Shown here piece by piece: positions 1-9,412 of a DNA stretch of 48,730 nucleotides; positions within the stretch are counted from its first letter, which is position 1, and each line of letters opens with the position of its first letter. Source of the DNA: Streptomyces sp. GC420. Its GTDB lineage: Bacteria; Actinomycetota; Actinomycetes; Streptomycetales; Streptomycetaceae. Under the pieces are notes generated by a model. The model did not search any database. It was not told the DNA's origin and saw only the letters and a program-made list of their open reading frames with translations. The translations under genes were made by a program, and so were the position numbers. Location of the stretch: positions 1 through 48,730 of the forward strand of contig NZ_JAAAXQ010000008.1 of NCBI RefSeq assembly GCF_009916105.1, given 5' to 3'.

Positions 1-272
1 CCCCTGGTCGGCGTGCGTCCCGCCCGGCCCCGTCGCCGGCGGACGCCCTCGCGGGCATTGCCGTGCCGGCGGCCGAGGCGCCGCCGCCGATGCCCGCAGC
101 GAACCGCGCCGGACCGCCAGGGCGCGGCAGCGACAGTGGCAGTGGCGGCTTCCTCCACTCCGCCTCCGGCGCGTCCGGAGGCCCGGCGTGCCCGCCGCCG
201 CGCGACAGCGGTGGCCGGGGTGCGCGATGCCGGGACCCCGTCGCCTCGACTCGACCGCCCCCGGGCGGAGGA
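1..272. other. Unassigned window edge
   Basis: No gene is called here. One plus-strand frame has high GC at codon third positions and is rich in Pro, Gly, Ser and Ala. It could be the 3' end of a gene that starts before the window, but the frame stays open into the opposing PPC gene until 503 and shows no domain I recognise. Confidence 0.2.
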
Positions 273-728
273 TCAGGCCTCGTCCCGCCCGGAGGGCGAC
301 GGGTCGATGAGCGCGAGGCCGAGTTCAGGCCGGAAGGTCTTGTGCAGTGTGGACGGGCTGCTCCGCACCACGAACTCGACGGTCGGCCAGACCCGGCCCA
401 CCAGCAGGTGCCCGCCGCGGGTCGTCCCGTCCGGAAGTCCCAGCACCGCGTGCAGGTGGGGGACTGGGCCTTCGTCGCCAACGGCGACGTCTCCGACGAG
501 TGACAGCACCTCGCACTGGCCGTCCACGGGGATGCGCCGGTAGTCCCCGGCCTGCCGGTCGAACCACCCCACGACCGCCTCGTCGAAGCCTCCGACGGCG
601 GTGACCTGGGCGGCACGCAGGTCCCGCGCCCGGGAGAAGGCGGTCAGTGCCGCCACCGTCTCTTCTCCCGGTTCGAGGACCAGCACGTAGGTGGCCGCCG
701 GCGAGCTTTCGATCTGCTGCCACTTCAT
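273..728 (-). CDS. PPC/DUF296-domain DNA-binding-like protein
   Basis: This 151-aa protein consists of one PPC (PCC, DUF296) domain, a fold found in plant AT-hook proteins and as stand-alone bacterial trimers. The visible signature is the central [13 protein letters not shown] stretch, followed by a [12 protein letters not shown] segment and GGHLLVG, which match the conserved His-rich and Gly-Gly-His core of the family. The length is normal for the bacterial form. There is no signal peptide, so it should be cytoplasmic. The ATG has no strong ribosome-binding site, so the start is moderately secure. Bacterial members have no settled function. It is divergent from the GH9 gene, and nothing ties it to cellulose metabolism. 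Confidence 0.8.
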   Translation of the reverse strand: MKWQQIESSPAATYVLVLEPGEETVAALTAFSRARDLRAAQVTAVGGFDEAVVGWFDRQAGDYRRIPVDGQCEVLSLVGDVAVGDEGPVPHLHAVLGLPDGTTRGGHLLVGRVWPTVEFVVRSSPSTLHKTFRPELGLALIDPSPSGRDEA

Positions 729-1077
729 GGGACGCCGGGTACCCGGTTCCCCGGGCCGGATATCCTGCTTTCGCGCAGTGGGTCCCTATTCGGTCGGCTC
801 GTTAGCCCGGCGGGACGCACGGGCGCCGGCCAGGAGCACGTGCCGCCTCTTGGCCTTCCCCCGAGGCGCCTGGGTCCGGCCCCGACCGCCGGGACTCCGC
901 CCCGCCGCGCCCTCCCCGGACGACGGGCGCGTTCGCGGGACCCGTCGGCAGGCGGGGAGGGCGCCCGCTCCCGCGGTTCCGGAGCGTGCCCGCGATCCCG
1001 GCGTTCTCCCGAGGTCGGTGTTCTCGCGAGGTTCCGGCGTGCTCTCCCGCGGGCCGGGAGCCATTCCGCGCGAACCG

Positions 1078-1106
1078 TTGACAGCGCGCCCATCCTCCAA
1101 GAGCAT
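1078..1106 (+). promoter_or_regulatory. Putative promoter of the GH9 gene
   Basis: A perfect TTGACA -35 hexamer at 1078-1083 is followed after 17 bp by GAGCAT at 1101-1106, a weak -10 match. It faces the GH9 gene. Transcription would begin just before the CebR-type palindrome at 1123, so bound repressor would block the start or early elongation. The rest of 729-1077 is GC-rich and shows no gene. Confidence 0.45.
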
Positions 1107-1122
1107 TGCTGCGCCGGTCTGT

Positions 1123-1136
1123 TGGGAGCGCTCCCA
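1123..1136. promoter_or_regulatory. CebR-type operator upstream of the GH9 gene
   Basis: The perfect 14-bp palindrome TGGGAGCGCTCCCA lies 73 bp before the GTG start of the cellulase gene. It equals the published binding site of CebR, the cellobiose/cellotriose-responsive LacI-family repressor of Streptomyces. An identical copy sits in front of the mannanase at 32484-32497. CebR itself is not in this window. Confidence 0.9.
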
Positions 1137-1208
1137 CTTGGCGCCGCGCCCCTCCGCGCGCCAGTCCTCCACCTCCGCGCGGCCCCCACCTCCCTCGAGG
1201 AGTCACAC

Positions 1209-3458
1209 GTGATCAGACGCCTGACGACCTTGCTCGTCGCGGCTGCCCTCGCCGCGACCGCACCGACGGTGACGCCCGCCGACCGAGCCTCGGCCGACGA
1301 GGTCGAACAGATCAGGAACGGCGGCTTCGACACCGGCACGGATCCCTGGTGGACCACCGCCAACCTCTCCGCCGGGCTGTCCGGAGGGCGGCTCTGCGCG
1401 GACGTGCCGGGCGGCACCGCGAACCCCTGGGACGCCGCCATCGGCCAGAACGACATCAACCTGGTGAAGGGCGAGTCGTACAGGCTCGGTTTCTCCGCGT
1501 CGGGCACACCCGAGGGCCATGTACTGCGGGCCGTCGTCGGACTCTCGCAGCCGCCGTACGACACCTATCTCGACGTGAGCCCGCAGATGAGCGTCTCCGG
1601 CAACACGTATACCTTCACGTTCACTTCGCCGGTCGACACCGCGCAGGGACAGGTTGGCTTCCAGCTCGGCGCGAGCGCGGATCCGTGGCGCTTCTGCGTC
1701 GACGACGTCTCACTGCTCGGCGGAGTGCCGCCGGAGGTGTACGAGCCCGACACCGGCCCCCGGGTACGGGTCAACCAGGTCGCCTATCTGCCCCGGGGGC
1801 CGAAGCGTGCCACCCTCGTCACCGAGGCCACCGATCCGGTGCCCTGGCGGCTGAAGAACGCCGAGGGCGCGACGGTCGCCCGCGGGCAGTCGGTGCCGCG
1901 CGGGATCGACGCCTCCTCGGGCCAGAACGTCCAGACGATCGACTTCGGCTCGTACCGCACCCGCGGCGCCGGCTTCACCCTGGTGGCCGACGGGGAGACC
2001 AGCAGGCCGTTCGACATCGGCACGAGCGCCTACGAGCGGTTGCGGACCGACGCGCTCGGGTACTACTACACCCAGCGCAGCGGCATCGAGATCCTGGGCT
2101 CCCTGCGCCCCGGATACGCGCGTCCGGCCGGCCACCTGAACACGGCGCCGAACACCGGCGACGACGACGTCCCCTGTCAGCGGGGGCTGTGCGACTACTC
2201 GCTCGACGTCACCGGCGGCTGGTACGACGCGGGCGACCACGGCAAGTACGTCATCAACGGCGGCATCACCACCTGGGAGTTGCTGAGCGAGTACGAGCGC
2301 TCGCGCCGGGCGGAGTCCGCTCAGCCGGAGAAACTCGGCGACGGCACGCTGGCCCTTCCCGAGAGCGCCAACAAGGTGCCGGACATCCTCGACGAGGCGC
2401 GCTGGGAACTGGAGTTCATGCTGAAGATGCAGGTGCCGGCGGGCGAGCCGCTGGCCGGCATGGTGCACAACAAGATCCACGACGAGAAGTGGACCGGCCT
2501 GCCGCTGCTGCCGCACCTCGACCCGGAGAAGCGCGAACTCCACGCGCCGACGACCCAGGCCACCCTCAATCTGGCCGCCACCGCGGCGCAGGCGGCCCGG
2601 ATCTACCGGCGCCACGACAGCGCCTTCGCCGCCAGGGCACTTGCGGCCGCCAGGGCAGCCTGGGCGGCGGCGGTGGCCAACCCGGAGAAGTACCCGTCCG
2701 ACTCCGACGGCACCGGCGGCGGTGCCTACTACGACGGCGACGCGACCGACGAGTTCTACTGGGCGGCCGCCGAACTGTTCATCACCACCGGCGAGAAGAA
2801 GTACGCCGACCACGTTCTCGCCTCCCCGCTGCACACCGCCGACATCTTCACCCCCGCGGGCTTCGACTGGGGCAGGACGGCGGTGCCCGGCCGGCTCGAC
2901 CTGGCGACCGTCCCGAACGGCCTGCCGGACCGTGACCGGGTCCGCCGCTCCGTGATCGAGGGCGCCGGTACCTACCTGGCCACGCAGAGAGCACACCCGT
3001 ACGGCCTCCCGTACGGCCCGGAGGGCAACAGGTACGACTGGGGCTCCAACAGCCAGGTGCTCAACAACGCCGTGGTGATGGCCCACGCGTACGACCTCAC
3101 CGGCCGGACCGTCTACCGGGACGCGGTCGTGGAGACCCTCGACTACATACTCGGCCGCAACGCGCTGAACCAGTCGTACGTGACCGGTTACGGCGAGGTG
3201 AGCTCGCAGAACCAGCACAGCCGGTGGTACGCCCGCCAACTGGACCCGAGCCTGCCGAACCCGCCCCGGGGGACGCTGGCCGGCGGACCGAACTCGAGCA
3301 TCCAGGACCCCTTCGCCCAGGGGAAGCTCCAGGGCTGTGTGGGCCAGTTCTGCTACATCGACGACATCCAGTCCTGGTCGACCAATGAGACCGCCGTCAA
3401 CTGGAACGCGGCGCTGGCGTGGGTGGCGTCCTTCGTCGCCGACCTGTCCAGGGACTGA
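1209..3458 (+). CDS. Secreted GH9 endoglucanase with N-terminal CBM4/9-like and Ig-like domains
   Basis: The 749-aa protein starts at a GTG preceded by GAGGAG at 6-bp spacing. The frame is open further upstream (to 840), but that part crosses the promoter and operator. Order of parts: signal peptide about 1-30; jelly-roll CBM4/9-like module about 35-170 beginning IRNGGFDTG; CelD-type Ig-like domain about 185-270; GH9 catalytic domain to the end. GH9 hallmarks are [13 protein letters not shown], with the catalytic Asp pair, and the C-terminal [14 protein letters not shown], with the catalytic Glu. It should hydrolyse internal beta-1,4-glucan bonds outside the cell. No C-terminal CBM2 is present. 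The upstream CebR box predicts induction by cello-oligosaccharides. Specificity (cellulose versus other beta-glucan) cannot be read from sequence. Confidence 0.93.
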   Translation: MIRRLTTLLVAAALAATAPTVTPADRASADEVEQIRNGGFDTGTDPWWTTANLSAGLSGGRLCADVPGGTANPWDAAIGQNDINLVKGESYRLGFSASGTPEGHVLRAVVGLSQPPYDTYLDVSPQMSVSGNTYTFTFTSPVDTAQGQVGFQLGASADPWRFCVDDVSLLGGVPPEVYEPDTGPRVRVNQVAYLPRGPKRATLVTEATDPVPWRLKNAEGATVARGQSVPRGIDASSGQNVQTIDFGSYRTRGAGFTLVADGETSRPFDIGTSAYERLRTDALGYYYTQRSGIEILGSLRPGYARPAGHLNTAPNTGDDDVPCQRGLCDYSLDVTGGWYDAGDHGKYVINGGITTWELLSEYERSRRAESAQPEKLGDGTLALPESANKVPDILDEARWELEFMLKMQVPAGEPLAGMVHNKIHDEKWTGLPLLPHLDPEKRELHAPTTQATLNLAATAAQAARIYRRHDSAFAARALAAARAAWAAAVANPEKYPSDSDGTGGGAYYDGDATDEFYWAAAELFITTGEKKYADHVLASPLHTADIFTPAGFDWGRTAVPGRLDLATVPNGLPDRDRVRRSVIEGAGTYLATQRAHPYGLPYGPEGNRYDWGSNSQVLNNAVVMAHAYDLTGRTVYRDAVVETLDYILGRNALNQSYVTGYGEVSSQNQHSRWYARQLDPSLPNPPRGTLAGGPNSSIQDPFAQGKLQGCVGQFCYIDDIQSWSTNETAVNWNAALAWVASFVADLSRD

Positions 3459-3485
3459 ACAGCCGGTCCCCGGTGTCCGCACGCT

Positions 3486-3541
3486 CCGCCCGTGGTGCTC
3501 CCCGCGGTCCCGCCGCGGACCGCCGTGAACACCACGGGCGG
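3486..3541. terminator. Putative bidirectional hairpin terminator
   Basis: A 12-bp perfect inverted repeat, CCGCCCGTGGTG at 3486-3497 and its complement at 3530-3541, encloses a second CCGCGG-based hairpin. It lies between two convergent genes. There is no T-run, as is common in Streptomyces terminators. Confidence 0.6.
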
Positions 3542-3549
3542 GAGAACGC

Positions 3550-4002
3550 TCAGTCCTGGGAGGAACCGTCCACGGGTTCCAGGACGAAGACGGGGATCTC
3601 ACGGCCCGTCTTCTTCTGGTACTCGGCGTAGTCGGGGTAGGCCCCGACCGCGCGGCTCCACCACAGGACCTTCTCGTCCCCGGTGACCTCCCGGGCCGTC
3701 ACGTCCCACCGCCGCGGCCCGTCCTGGACCTCCGCCCGCGGGTGGGCGACCAGGTTGTGGTACCAGAGAGGGTGTTTGGGCGCGCCGCCGAGCGATGCGA
3801 CCGCGGCATAGACGCCCTCGTGCTCGACCCGCATGAGTGGGTTCTTGCGGAGCTTTCCGGACTTCGCGCCCCGGGTGGTGAGCACGATGACCGGCATTCC
3901 CCGCATCGTCGTTCCCTCTGTCCCGCCCGAGCTTTCGTACAGGGCGACCTGATCACGTACCCACTGCTCGGGGCTCGGCTCGTATTCGCCTTCAAGCGGC
4001 AT
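3550..4002 (-). CDS. DDN-like F420-dependent nitroreductase/quinone reductase family protein
   Basis: The 150-aa protein starts [10 protein letters not shown] and contains the family core: [21 protein letters not shown], then [22 protein letters not shown], then a C-terminal [26 protein letters not shown]. This is the deazaflavin (F420)-dependent nitroreductase family typified by mycobacterial Ddn, a split beta-barrel fold that reduces quinones or nitro compounds using F420H2. Length is typical. It is cytoplasmic or membrane-associated, and the substrate is unknown. It stands alone: convergent with the GH9 gene and about 260 bp beyond the end of the GH32-like gene on the same strand. F420 use is inferred from the family. 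Confidence 0.85.
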   Translation of the reverse strand: MPLEGEYEPSPEQWVRDQVALYESSGGTEGTTMRGMPVIVLTTRGAKSGKLRKNPLMRVEHEGVYAAVASLGGAPKHPLWYHNLVAHPRAEVQDGPRRWDVTAREVTGDEKVLWWSRAVGAYPDYAEYQKKTGREIPVFVLEPVDGSSQD

Positions 4003-4258
4003 GCTGTGCGTCCTGTCCTGTCGGTTCTGCACCGTCGGAGTCCGGGCCGTCAAGATCCCGGGACCCGGACATGATTCCCTTACCCGCGATCTTCCGTGAC
4101 GACGTCCCTCGTCCGGAGGAATACCGGCCAGATCCGGTCCTCGCGGTCCGGCCCGGCTCTCCGGTGCGCCCGGCGAGGGCCGGAGGCATCTCCCGGAAGC
4201 CGGGGGCAACGGACGGCGGTCGGATGCGAACTGCCGGCCGCGGCCGCACCGCTCCCGT

Positions 4259-5611
4259 TCAGGACCGCCCGGGCCACACCGCCGACGCATCGTCGCGGTC
4301 CTGGTCGGGGAGCCGCACCGGCCGGACGGGCAGTCTCCTCGTGGTGGCCGGCGTGCTGACCGTCCAAGGAGCGGCGTGGCCCGAGTAGCACATCGTGGTG
4401 AGGACGAAGACCTCGTCCGCGTACACCTCGACGTACTCGCCGACGGTGAGAATGCGCAGGGTGCGGGCGGGATCCGGCAGTTCGGTCCCGCACAGCCGGG
4501 AACCGCCCGGGCCCGCGGCCCACAGCTTCCGGCCGTGGCAGCCCACGGTGAGTGAGGGCCGGCCGCCCCCGGGGAGGTCGGTGCGCAGCACCACTTCGAG
4601 CGGTTCGTCCCCGTCCCGTTCCACGTCGACGTCGGCCAGGGCGTGCAGGGCGGGTCGTACCGTCTCCGCGCCCAGCCAGCCGTCCAGGCCGTCCCACCAC
4701 TGCAGTCGCGGCGCCGAGCCGCCGCTCGTGACCAGGGTCTTGGGCTGGGCGAGCATGCCCCGGCAGCGGGCGCCGGCATCGGTCAGCCCGACGCGGCGGG
4801 GAGTGGTGTGCAGGACGACGCGGGCTCCGTCGGGAGCGGTGGTGACGCGGGGCGCGTAGGCACCCGAGGGGCCGAGCGGTCCGTGCCGTTCCCACGGGCC
4901 GTCGAGGCGGGGAGCGCTCCAGGCCTCGAAGCTGTTCGTGGCACCGACGCAGCCGATCAGCAGCCAGCCCTCCTCCAGCCGTTCCAGGACCGGGCATTCC
5001 AACTCGTCGATGTCACCCGGGGAGATGAGGGGCGGCCGCACCTCCCAGTGCTCCAGGTCCTCGGAGACGGCCAGGGCGACGCAACCGCTGCGTTCGACGG
5101 GCAGCGAGGCGTCACTCGCGCAGATCACCATGACCCAGCCGGTGTCGTCGTCATTGCGCACGACGAAGGGGTCACGCCAGGCCATGTGTTCGCCGGTGCG
5201 GTACCACCGCCCGTCGGCCTCGACGACCGGTCCGGTGCCGTGGCGCCGCCAGCCGGTCCCGTCCACGCGGTCGGAGTGGGCGAGGCCCACCGCCTGCAGG
5301 GGCAGGCCGCCGGGGGTGAGTCCGCTGACCCCGGTGTAGAACATCGCCATCCCGCCCTCGTGTCGGAAGGGATGCATGGTCCACACGGCTCGCTGATCGA
5401 AGCGGCCAGGAAGGCCCGTGCCGAAGGCGGTGCCCCGCGGTTCCCAGCGGACGAGATCGGTCGAGGTCGCCCTCCCGTACGAGGTCTCCATCGACAGGTG
5501 GTCGAAACGCTCCGTCCACGGGCCCTGAAGGTGCAGGACCGTGTACGTGCCGGCTTCATCGTCCAGTAGCGCGAAGTCGTTCACGCAGAGGCCTGGCGGG
5601 GCGTATCGCAT
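4259..5611 (-). CDS. GH32-like beta-fructosidase/five-bladed propeller glycosidase
   Basis: The protein has 450 aa from the ATG at 5611, which has AGGAG 6 bp upstream; a TTG 10 codons earlier is open but lacks a site. Three acidic motifs are spaced as in clan GH-J: VND at Asp12 (nucleophile position), WRDP at Asp147 (transition-state Asp) and ELECP at Glu205 (acid/base). A C-terminal beta-sandwich-like part ends with the [13 protein letters not shown] segment typical of GH32. The usual NDPNG box reads NDFAL. There is no signal peptide, so it should act inside the cell on an imported saccharide. The divergent sugar ABC operon and PfkB kinase support hydrolysis of a fructose-containing di- or oligosaccharide. 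Exact substrate is unknown; another propeller family is possible. Confidence 0.72.
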   Translation of the reverse strand: MRYAPPGLCVNDFALLDDEAGTYTVLHLQGPWTERFDHLSMETSYGRATSTDLVRWEPRGTAFGTGLPGRFDQRAVWTMHPFRHEGGMAMFYTGVSGLTPGGLPLQAVGLAHSDRVDGTGWRRHGTGPVVEADGRWYRTGEHMAWRDPFVVRNDDDTGWVMVICASDASLPVERSGCVALAVSEDLEHWEVRPPLISPGDIDELECPVLERLEEGWLLIGCVGATNSFEAWSAPRLDGPWERHGPLGPSGAYAPRVTTAPDGARVVLHTTPRRVGLTDAGARCRGMLAQPKTLVTSGGSAPRLQWWDGLDGWLGAETVRPALHALADVDVERDGDEPLEVVLRTDLPGGGRPSLTVGCHGRKLWAAGPGGSRLCGTELPDPARTLRILTVGEYVEVYADEVFVLTTMCYSGHAAPWTVSTPATTRRLPVRPVRLPDQDRDDASAVWPGRS

Positions 5612-5702
5612 GGGCAGCTCCTGCCGATCCACAGCGCCCAAACGTGTGCGCTGATCAAACTGATTCGAGGCTCCATCTAGGAACAGGCCTGAGTAAATAT
5701 GA

Positions 5703-5718
5703 ACGCAAACGCTTGCGC
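5703..5718. promoter_or_regulatory. LacI-type operator in the hydrolase/transporter intergenic region
   Basis: The near-palindrome ACGCAAACGCTTGCGC matches the perfect palindrome in front of the lacI gene (11522-11537) at 14 of 16 positions. It overlaps the -35 element of the transporter promoter and lies 92 bp upstream of the divergent GH32-like start, so one site could control both directions. Confidence 0.82.
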
Positions 5719-5741
5719 AACCATCGCGTCGGGTCTACGGT
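5713..5741 (+). promoter_or_regulatory. Putative promoter of the sugar ABC operon
   Basis: TTGCGC (5713-5718), a 17-bp spacer and TACGGT (5736-5741) form a plausible sigma-70-type promoter whose -35 lies inside the operator. The start codon is at 6164, so the leader would be over 400 nt. I see no convincing riboswitch in it, and no gene in 5742-6163. Confidence 0.5.
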
Positions 5742-6163
5742 CTGGTCACCCGCAGCCCACACCGCTGTGGTCCGGGGGGAGGGAGGTCCTGCCGTGCCGG
5801 TCCGCATCGCCGATGCCGCCCGCGCGGGGCGTCGGCGTCAACCGCGAGACGTGCCGGCACGCTTCGCCGAACGCCGGTTCGGGTGAGCCGCCGGGCCGGC
5901 GGCACGCGTCGCGGTCCCGGACAGGGCTGCCCGCGGGCACCCGGCCCGGGCCGGCTGTCGGGCCTTCCCCAACGGACGGCGCGGTGGCCGCGGAGCCATG
6001 GGCCACGAAGGCGGGCACCTCCAGCGAGACGGCCGGCCGGTGCGGCCGCCGCGCGAAGCGCACCGGCTCCGGGTCCCGTGGCTCCGTCCCGGCGTCCCGC
6101 CATTCCCCGCGAGCGAGCAGCAGTCCGGCCCCTCGCAACAGCACTGATTCAGGAGGCAACAGC

Positions 6164-7504
6164 ATGAACCGCAGGAGCAGGAGACGCCGTCACACGGTCG
6201 GCACAGGACTGGCGCTCGCGCTGCCCATGGCGGCGCTGGCCGCTTGCGGCGGGGGTGGCGGGACCACCGAGGCCGACTCGGGCAGCGGCAAGGGGACGAT
6301 CAGTGTCTGGGCCCATCAGGGCCAGAAGAGCGAGGACGACGCGCTGCAGGGCGCGGTCAGGTCGTTCAACGCCTCGCAGGGCGAGGTGCGGGTCGAGCTG
6401 AAGCTCATCCCCGGCAACGACTACACCAAGACCATCACCACCACGGATGCCTCCGCGCTGCCGGACGTCATGGAGTTCGACGGCCCGACCATGGCGAACT
6501 TCGTCTACACCCGAAAGCTCGCCCCGCTCGACTCGTACGTCTCCCGAGGGACGATCGACAACGTCACCGACGCGATCAAGGCGCAGGGCACGGTGGGTGA
6601 CAAGCTCTACGGCCTCGGCATGTACGACTCCGGCCTCGGGATCTACGGGAACAAGAAGCTGCTGGACAAGGCCGGAGTGACGTACCCGAAGGATCTGTCC
6701 GACGGCTGGAGCGCCAAGGAGTTCACGGCCGCGCTCGCCCGGCTGAAGGACAAGGACCCCGACGGCAAGACCCTCGACATCCAGGAGGGCAACGGCCTGG
6801 CCACCGAGTGGGGCACCTACGGGTTCTCGCCCATCGTGTGGTCGGCGGGCGGCACCCTGATGAAGGACGGCAAGGCCGCCGGGGCACTCGACTCGCCCGA
6901 GGCCGTCTCGGCGCTGAAGACCTTCCAGTCGTGGAAGTCCGACATCGACCCCAACACCGACGGCAACGCCTTCGCCAAGGGCCGGGTCGCCCTCAGCTGG
7001 GTCGGCCACTGGATGTACCCGGCATACAGCGAGGCCCTCGGGGACGACCTCGTCGTGCTGCCGCTGCCGGACTTCGGCAAGGGCCCCAAGACGGGGCAGG
7101 GCTCCTGGGGCTGGGGCATCGGAGCGGGATCGAAGAACGGCAAGGCGGCCGGAGCCTTCCTCGACTACCTGCTGGGCGACACGAACGTCGCTGCGATGAC
7201 CGAGGCCAACGGCGCTCCGCCCGCGACCAGGAGCGCACTCGCCAAGAGCAGGCTGTACAAGGAGGGCGGTCCGCTCCAGCTCTTCGCCCAGCAGCTGGAC
7301 CAGCCCTGCGGCGACACCCGCATCACCGAGTCCTGCGTCGCCGTCACCCGGCCCGTCACCGCCGGGTACCCCGTGGTGACCTCGGAATTCGGCAAGGCGC
7401 TGAGCGCGGTCTACGGCGGCGCCGACCCGAAGACGGCCCTCTCCAAGGCCGCGCGGGCCATCGACCGCGACTTCGCCGACAACGCAGGCTACCCGTACCA
7501 GTAA
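6164..7504 (+). CDS. Sugar ABC transporter substrate-binding lipoprotein
   Basis: The 446-aa protein starts at an ATG with AGGAGG 7 bp upstream. The N-terminus is a basic, Arg-rich n-region, a hydrophobic stretch and a lipobox LAAC with Cys28, followed by a Gly-rich linker, so it is a lipoprotein on the outer face of the membrane. The mature part begins ISVWAHQGQKSEDDALQGAVRSFN and continues as a family-1 (MalE-like) solute-binding protein. It is the first gene of an operon with two permeases and a PfkB kinase, about 120 bp ahead of the first permease. The ligand is probably a fructose-containing saccharide, judged only from the neighbouring GH32-like hydrolase and kinase. Confidence 0.9.
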   Translation: MNRRSRRRRHTVGTGLALALPMAALAACGGGGGTTEADSGSGKGTISVWAHQGQKSEDDALQGAVRSFNASQGEVRVELKLIPGNDYTKTITTTDASALPDVMEFDGPTMANFVYTRKLAPLDSYVSRGTIDNVTDAIKAQGTVGDKLYGLGMYDSGLGIYGNKKLLDKAGVTYPKDLSDGWSAKEFTAALARLKDKDPDGKTLDIQEGNGLATEWGTYGFSPIVWSAGGTLMKDGKAAGALDSPEAVSALKTFQSWKSDIDPNTDGNAFAKGRVALSWVGHWMYPAYSEALGDDLVVLPLPDFGKGPKTGQGSWGWGIGAGSKNGKAAGAFLDYLLGDTNVAAMTEANGAPPATRSALAKSRLYKEGGPLQLFAQQLDQPCGDTRITESCVAVTRPVTAGYPVVTSEFGKALSAVYGGADPKTALSKAARAIDRDFADNAGYPYQ

Positions 7505-7623
7505 ATCCCGCATCCCCGTACGGGCGGGCATCCGCGCACAGCGCCGGGACGCTGTCGAACGGCCGGACGCGGACCCGCCCCCCGGGGGGACATGACGGAA
7601 CACTCCAGAACAGGACACAGTCC

Positions 7624-8541
7624 ATGAGTTCCACACCCAGGAGAAACCGCGACCGGCTGCACGGGCTGCTGATGTCGGCCCCGGCACTCCTCGGGCTGAT
7701 CGCCTTCGTCGGCGTGCCGTTCGTCTACGCCCTCGCGCTCTCCTTCTACAACGTCCGCCTCGGCTCCCCGCTGGAGCCGAGCTTCTTCGGCCTGGAGCAC
7801 TACCGGCGGCTGTTCACCGACCCCGACCTGTCCGGCCCGTTCCTGCGGGCGCTGCTGAACAACCTGACCTTCGCGGTGGTGGTCGTACCGCTGCAGACCG
7901 GTCTGGCCCTCGCCCTCGCGCTCCTGCTGAACCGCAAGCTGAAGGCCATCGGACTCTTCCGCTCCTTCTTCTTCATGCCGGTCGTCTTCCCCATGGCGCT
8001 GGTGGCCGTCATCTGGCGGCTGATCCTCGCCCGCAGTGACCAGGGCATGCTCAACTCGGCCCTGGCGCACCTGACGTTCGGCAACTGGGGCGCCTTCGAC
8101 TGGCTCGGGGACGCCGCCACCGCGATGGCCTCCGTCATCGTGCTGTCGGTCTGGCAGGGGGTCGGCTTCCAGATGGTCATCCTGCTCGCCGGCCTCCAGC
8201 AGATACCCGGCGAGCTCTACGAGGCCGCCCGGCTCGACCGCGCCACCCGCCGGCAGCAGTTCCGGCACGTCACCCTGCCGGGCATCCGGAGCACGCTGGT
8301 CTTCGTGGCGATGCTCACCTCGGTGCTCTCCTTCCGGGTGTTCGACCAGGTCTACGTACTGATCCGCGGCGGCGGGCTGAACGAGGACGCCACCCGCACG
8401 GTGATGTACCAGGCGGTCACCACGGCCTTCGACCAGAACAACGTGGGCCGCGCCGCCGCCGTCACCGTCGTCTTCTTCCTGATCGTCATATGCCTGACGC
8501 TCCTTCAGCGCCGTTTCGTCCGGCCCGAGAACGAGGACTGA
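7624..8541 (+). CDS. Sugar ABC transporter permease (MalF/UgpA type)
   Basis: A 305-aa integral membrane protein with six predicted helices, starting MSSTPRRNRDRLHG followed by a hydrophobic segment. The cytoplasmic EAA loop reads EAARLDRATRRQQFRHVTLPG near residue 200, the docking site for the ABC ATPase. It pairs with the next gene, which begins 2 bp after its stop. No ATPase gene is present in the operon. Related Streptomyces sugar importers share the ATPase MsiK, which probably applies here too. Confidence 0.92.
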   Translation: MSSTPRRNRDRLHGLLMSAPALLGLIAFVGVPFVYALALSFYNVRLGSPLEPSFFGLEHYRRLFTDPDLSGPFLRALLNNLTFAVVVVPLQTGLALALALLLNRKLKAIGLFRSFFFMPVVFPMALVAVIWRLILARSDQGMLNSALAHLTFGNWGAFDWLGDAATAMASVIVLSVWQGVGFQMVILLAGLQQIPGELYEAARLDRATRRQQFRHVTLPGIRSTLVFVAMLTSVLSFRVFDQVYVLIRGGGLNEDATRTVMYQAVTTAFDQNNVGRAAAVTVVFFLIVICLTLLQRRFVRPENED

Positions 8542-8543
8542 GC

Positions 8544-9380
8544 ATGACCCGCACGCCCCTGCGCCTGTTCGCCGACTACGCCGTTCTCGGCGTGCTGTCG
8601 TTCGTCTTCGCGCTTCCCGTGATCTACATGTTCCTGGGCAGCCTCAAACCGTCCGACGAGGTGCTCGACGGACTGTCCGGATTCCTGCCGACCCACCTGA
8701 CCCTGGACAACTACTCCGCCGTCCTCGACAGCCTGAACTCCGACAGCACCGGCTACTTCTGGCGCTTCATGGGCGTCTCCCTGCTGCTCGCGGCCATCGT
8801 CGTCGGCTGCGGCCTGATCATCAACTCCATGGCCGCGTACGGACTCTCACGACTGCGGTGGCGAGGACGGGACGCACTCTTCACCCTCGTCCTGCTGCTG
8901 ATGCTCGTGCCCTTCGAGTCCGTCGCGGTGCCGCTGTTCTACATGTTCAACGGGCAGCGGAACACCCTCTACATCCAGGCCCTGCCCTTCCTCGCCAACG
9001 CCTTCTCCGTCTACCAGTTCCACACCTTCTTCCGCGCCATACCGCCCAGCATCGAGGAGGCGGCCCGGCTCGACGGCGCGGGCCCGTGGCGCACGCTCTT
9101 CTCGATCATCATCCCCATGAGCAGACCGGCCTTCGCGTCGGTGGCCATCCTCACCTTCCTCGTCCAGTGGGGCTCCTTCCTCTGGCCGGTCCTCATGGTC
9201 TCCGACCCGGCGGTACGCCCGCTGCCGCTGGCGATCAGCGTCTTCCAGGGCCAGCAGCCCCCGGACTGGGGCCAGATCCTCGCCTTCGGCGTGCTGCTGG
9301 TGCTGCCGGTGCTGATCGTCTTCGCGTTCTTCCAGCGCTGGTTCGTCCAGGGCGTGGCCGGCTCCGCCGTCAAGGGCTGA
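8544..9380 (+). CDS. Sugar ABC transporter permease (MalG/UgpE type)
   Basis: The 278-aa membrane protein begins MTRTPLRLFADYAVLG. It has about six helices, the MalG-type ending and an EAA loop (EEAARLDGAGPWRTLFSIIIPMSRPA). Its start is 2 bp after the stop of the first permease, so the two are translationally coupled and should form the heterodimeric channel. The PfkB kinase follows after 32 bp. Fusions and frameshifts are absent. Confidence 0.92.
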   Translation: MTRTPLRLFADYAVLGVLSFVFALPVIYMFLGSLKPSDEVLDGLSGFLPTHLTLDNYSAVLDSLNSDSTGYFWRFMGVSLLLAAIVVGCGLIINSMAAYGLSRLRWRGRDALFTLVLLLMLVPFESVAVPLFYMFNGQRNTLYIQALPFLANAFSVYQFHTFFRAIPPSIEEAARLDGAGPWRTLFSIIIPMSRPAFASVAILTFLVQWGSFLWPVLMVSDPAVRPLPLAISVFQGQQPPDWGQILAFGVLLVLPVLIVFAFFQRWFVQGVAGSAVKG

Positions 9381-9412
9381 GCGAAAAGAGCGAGAGAGGC
9401 AGGAACACCACC

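Noticed and set aside
840..1208. Upstream start for the GH9 protein
   Set aside because: The extension crosses the promoter and CebR box and would bury the signal peptide.
1710..3602. 630-codon open frame antisense to the GH9 gene
   Set aside because: It mirrors the GC-rich codons of the cellulase, has no domain and no ribosome-binding site; a typical high-GC shadow frame.
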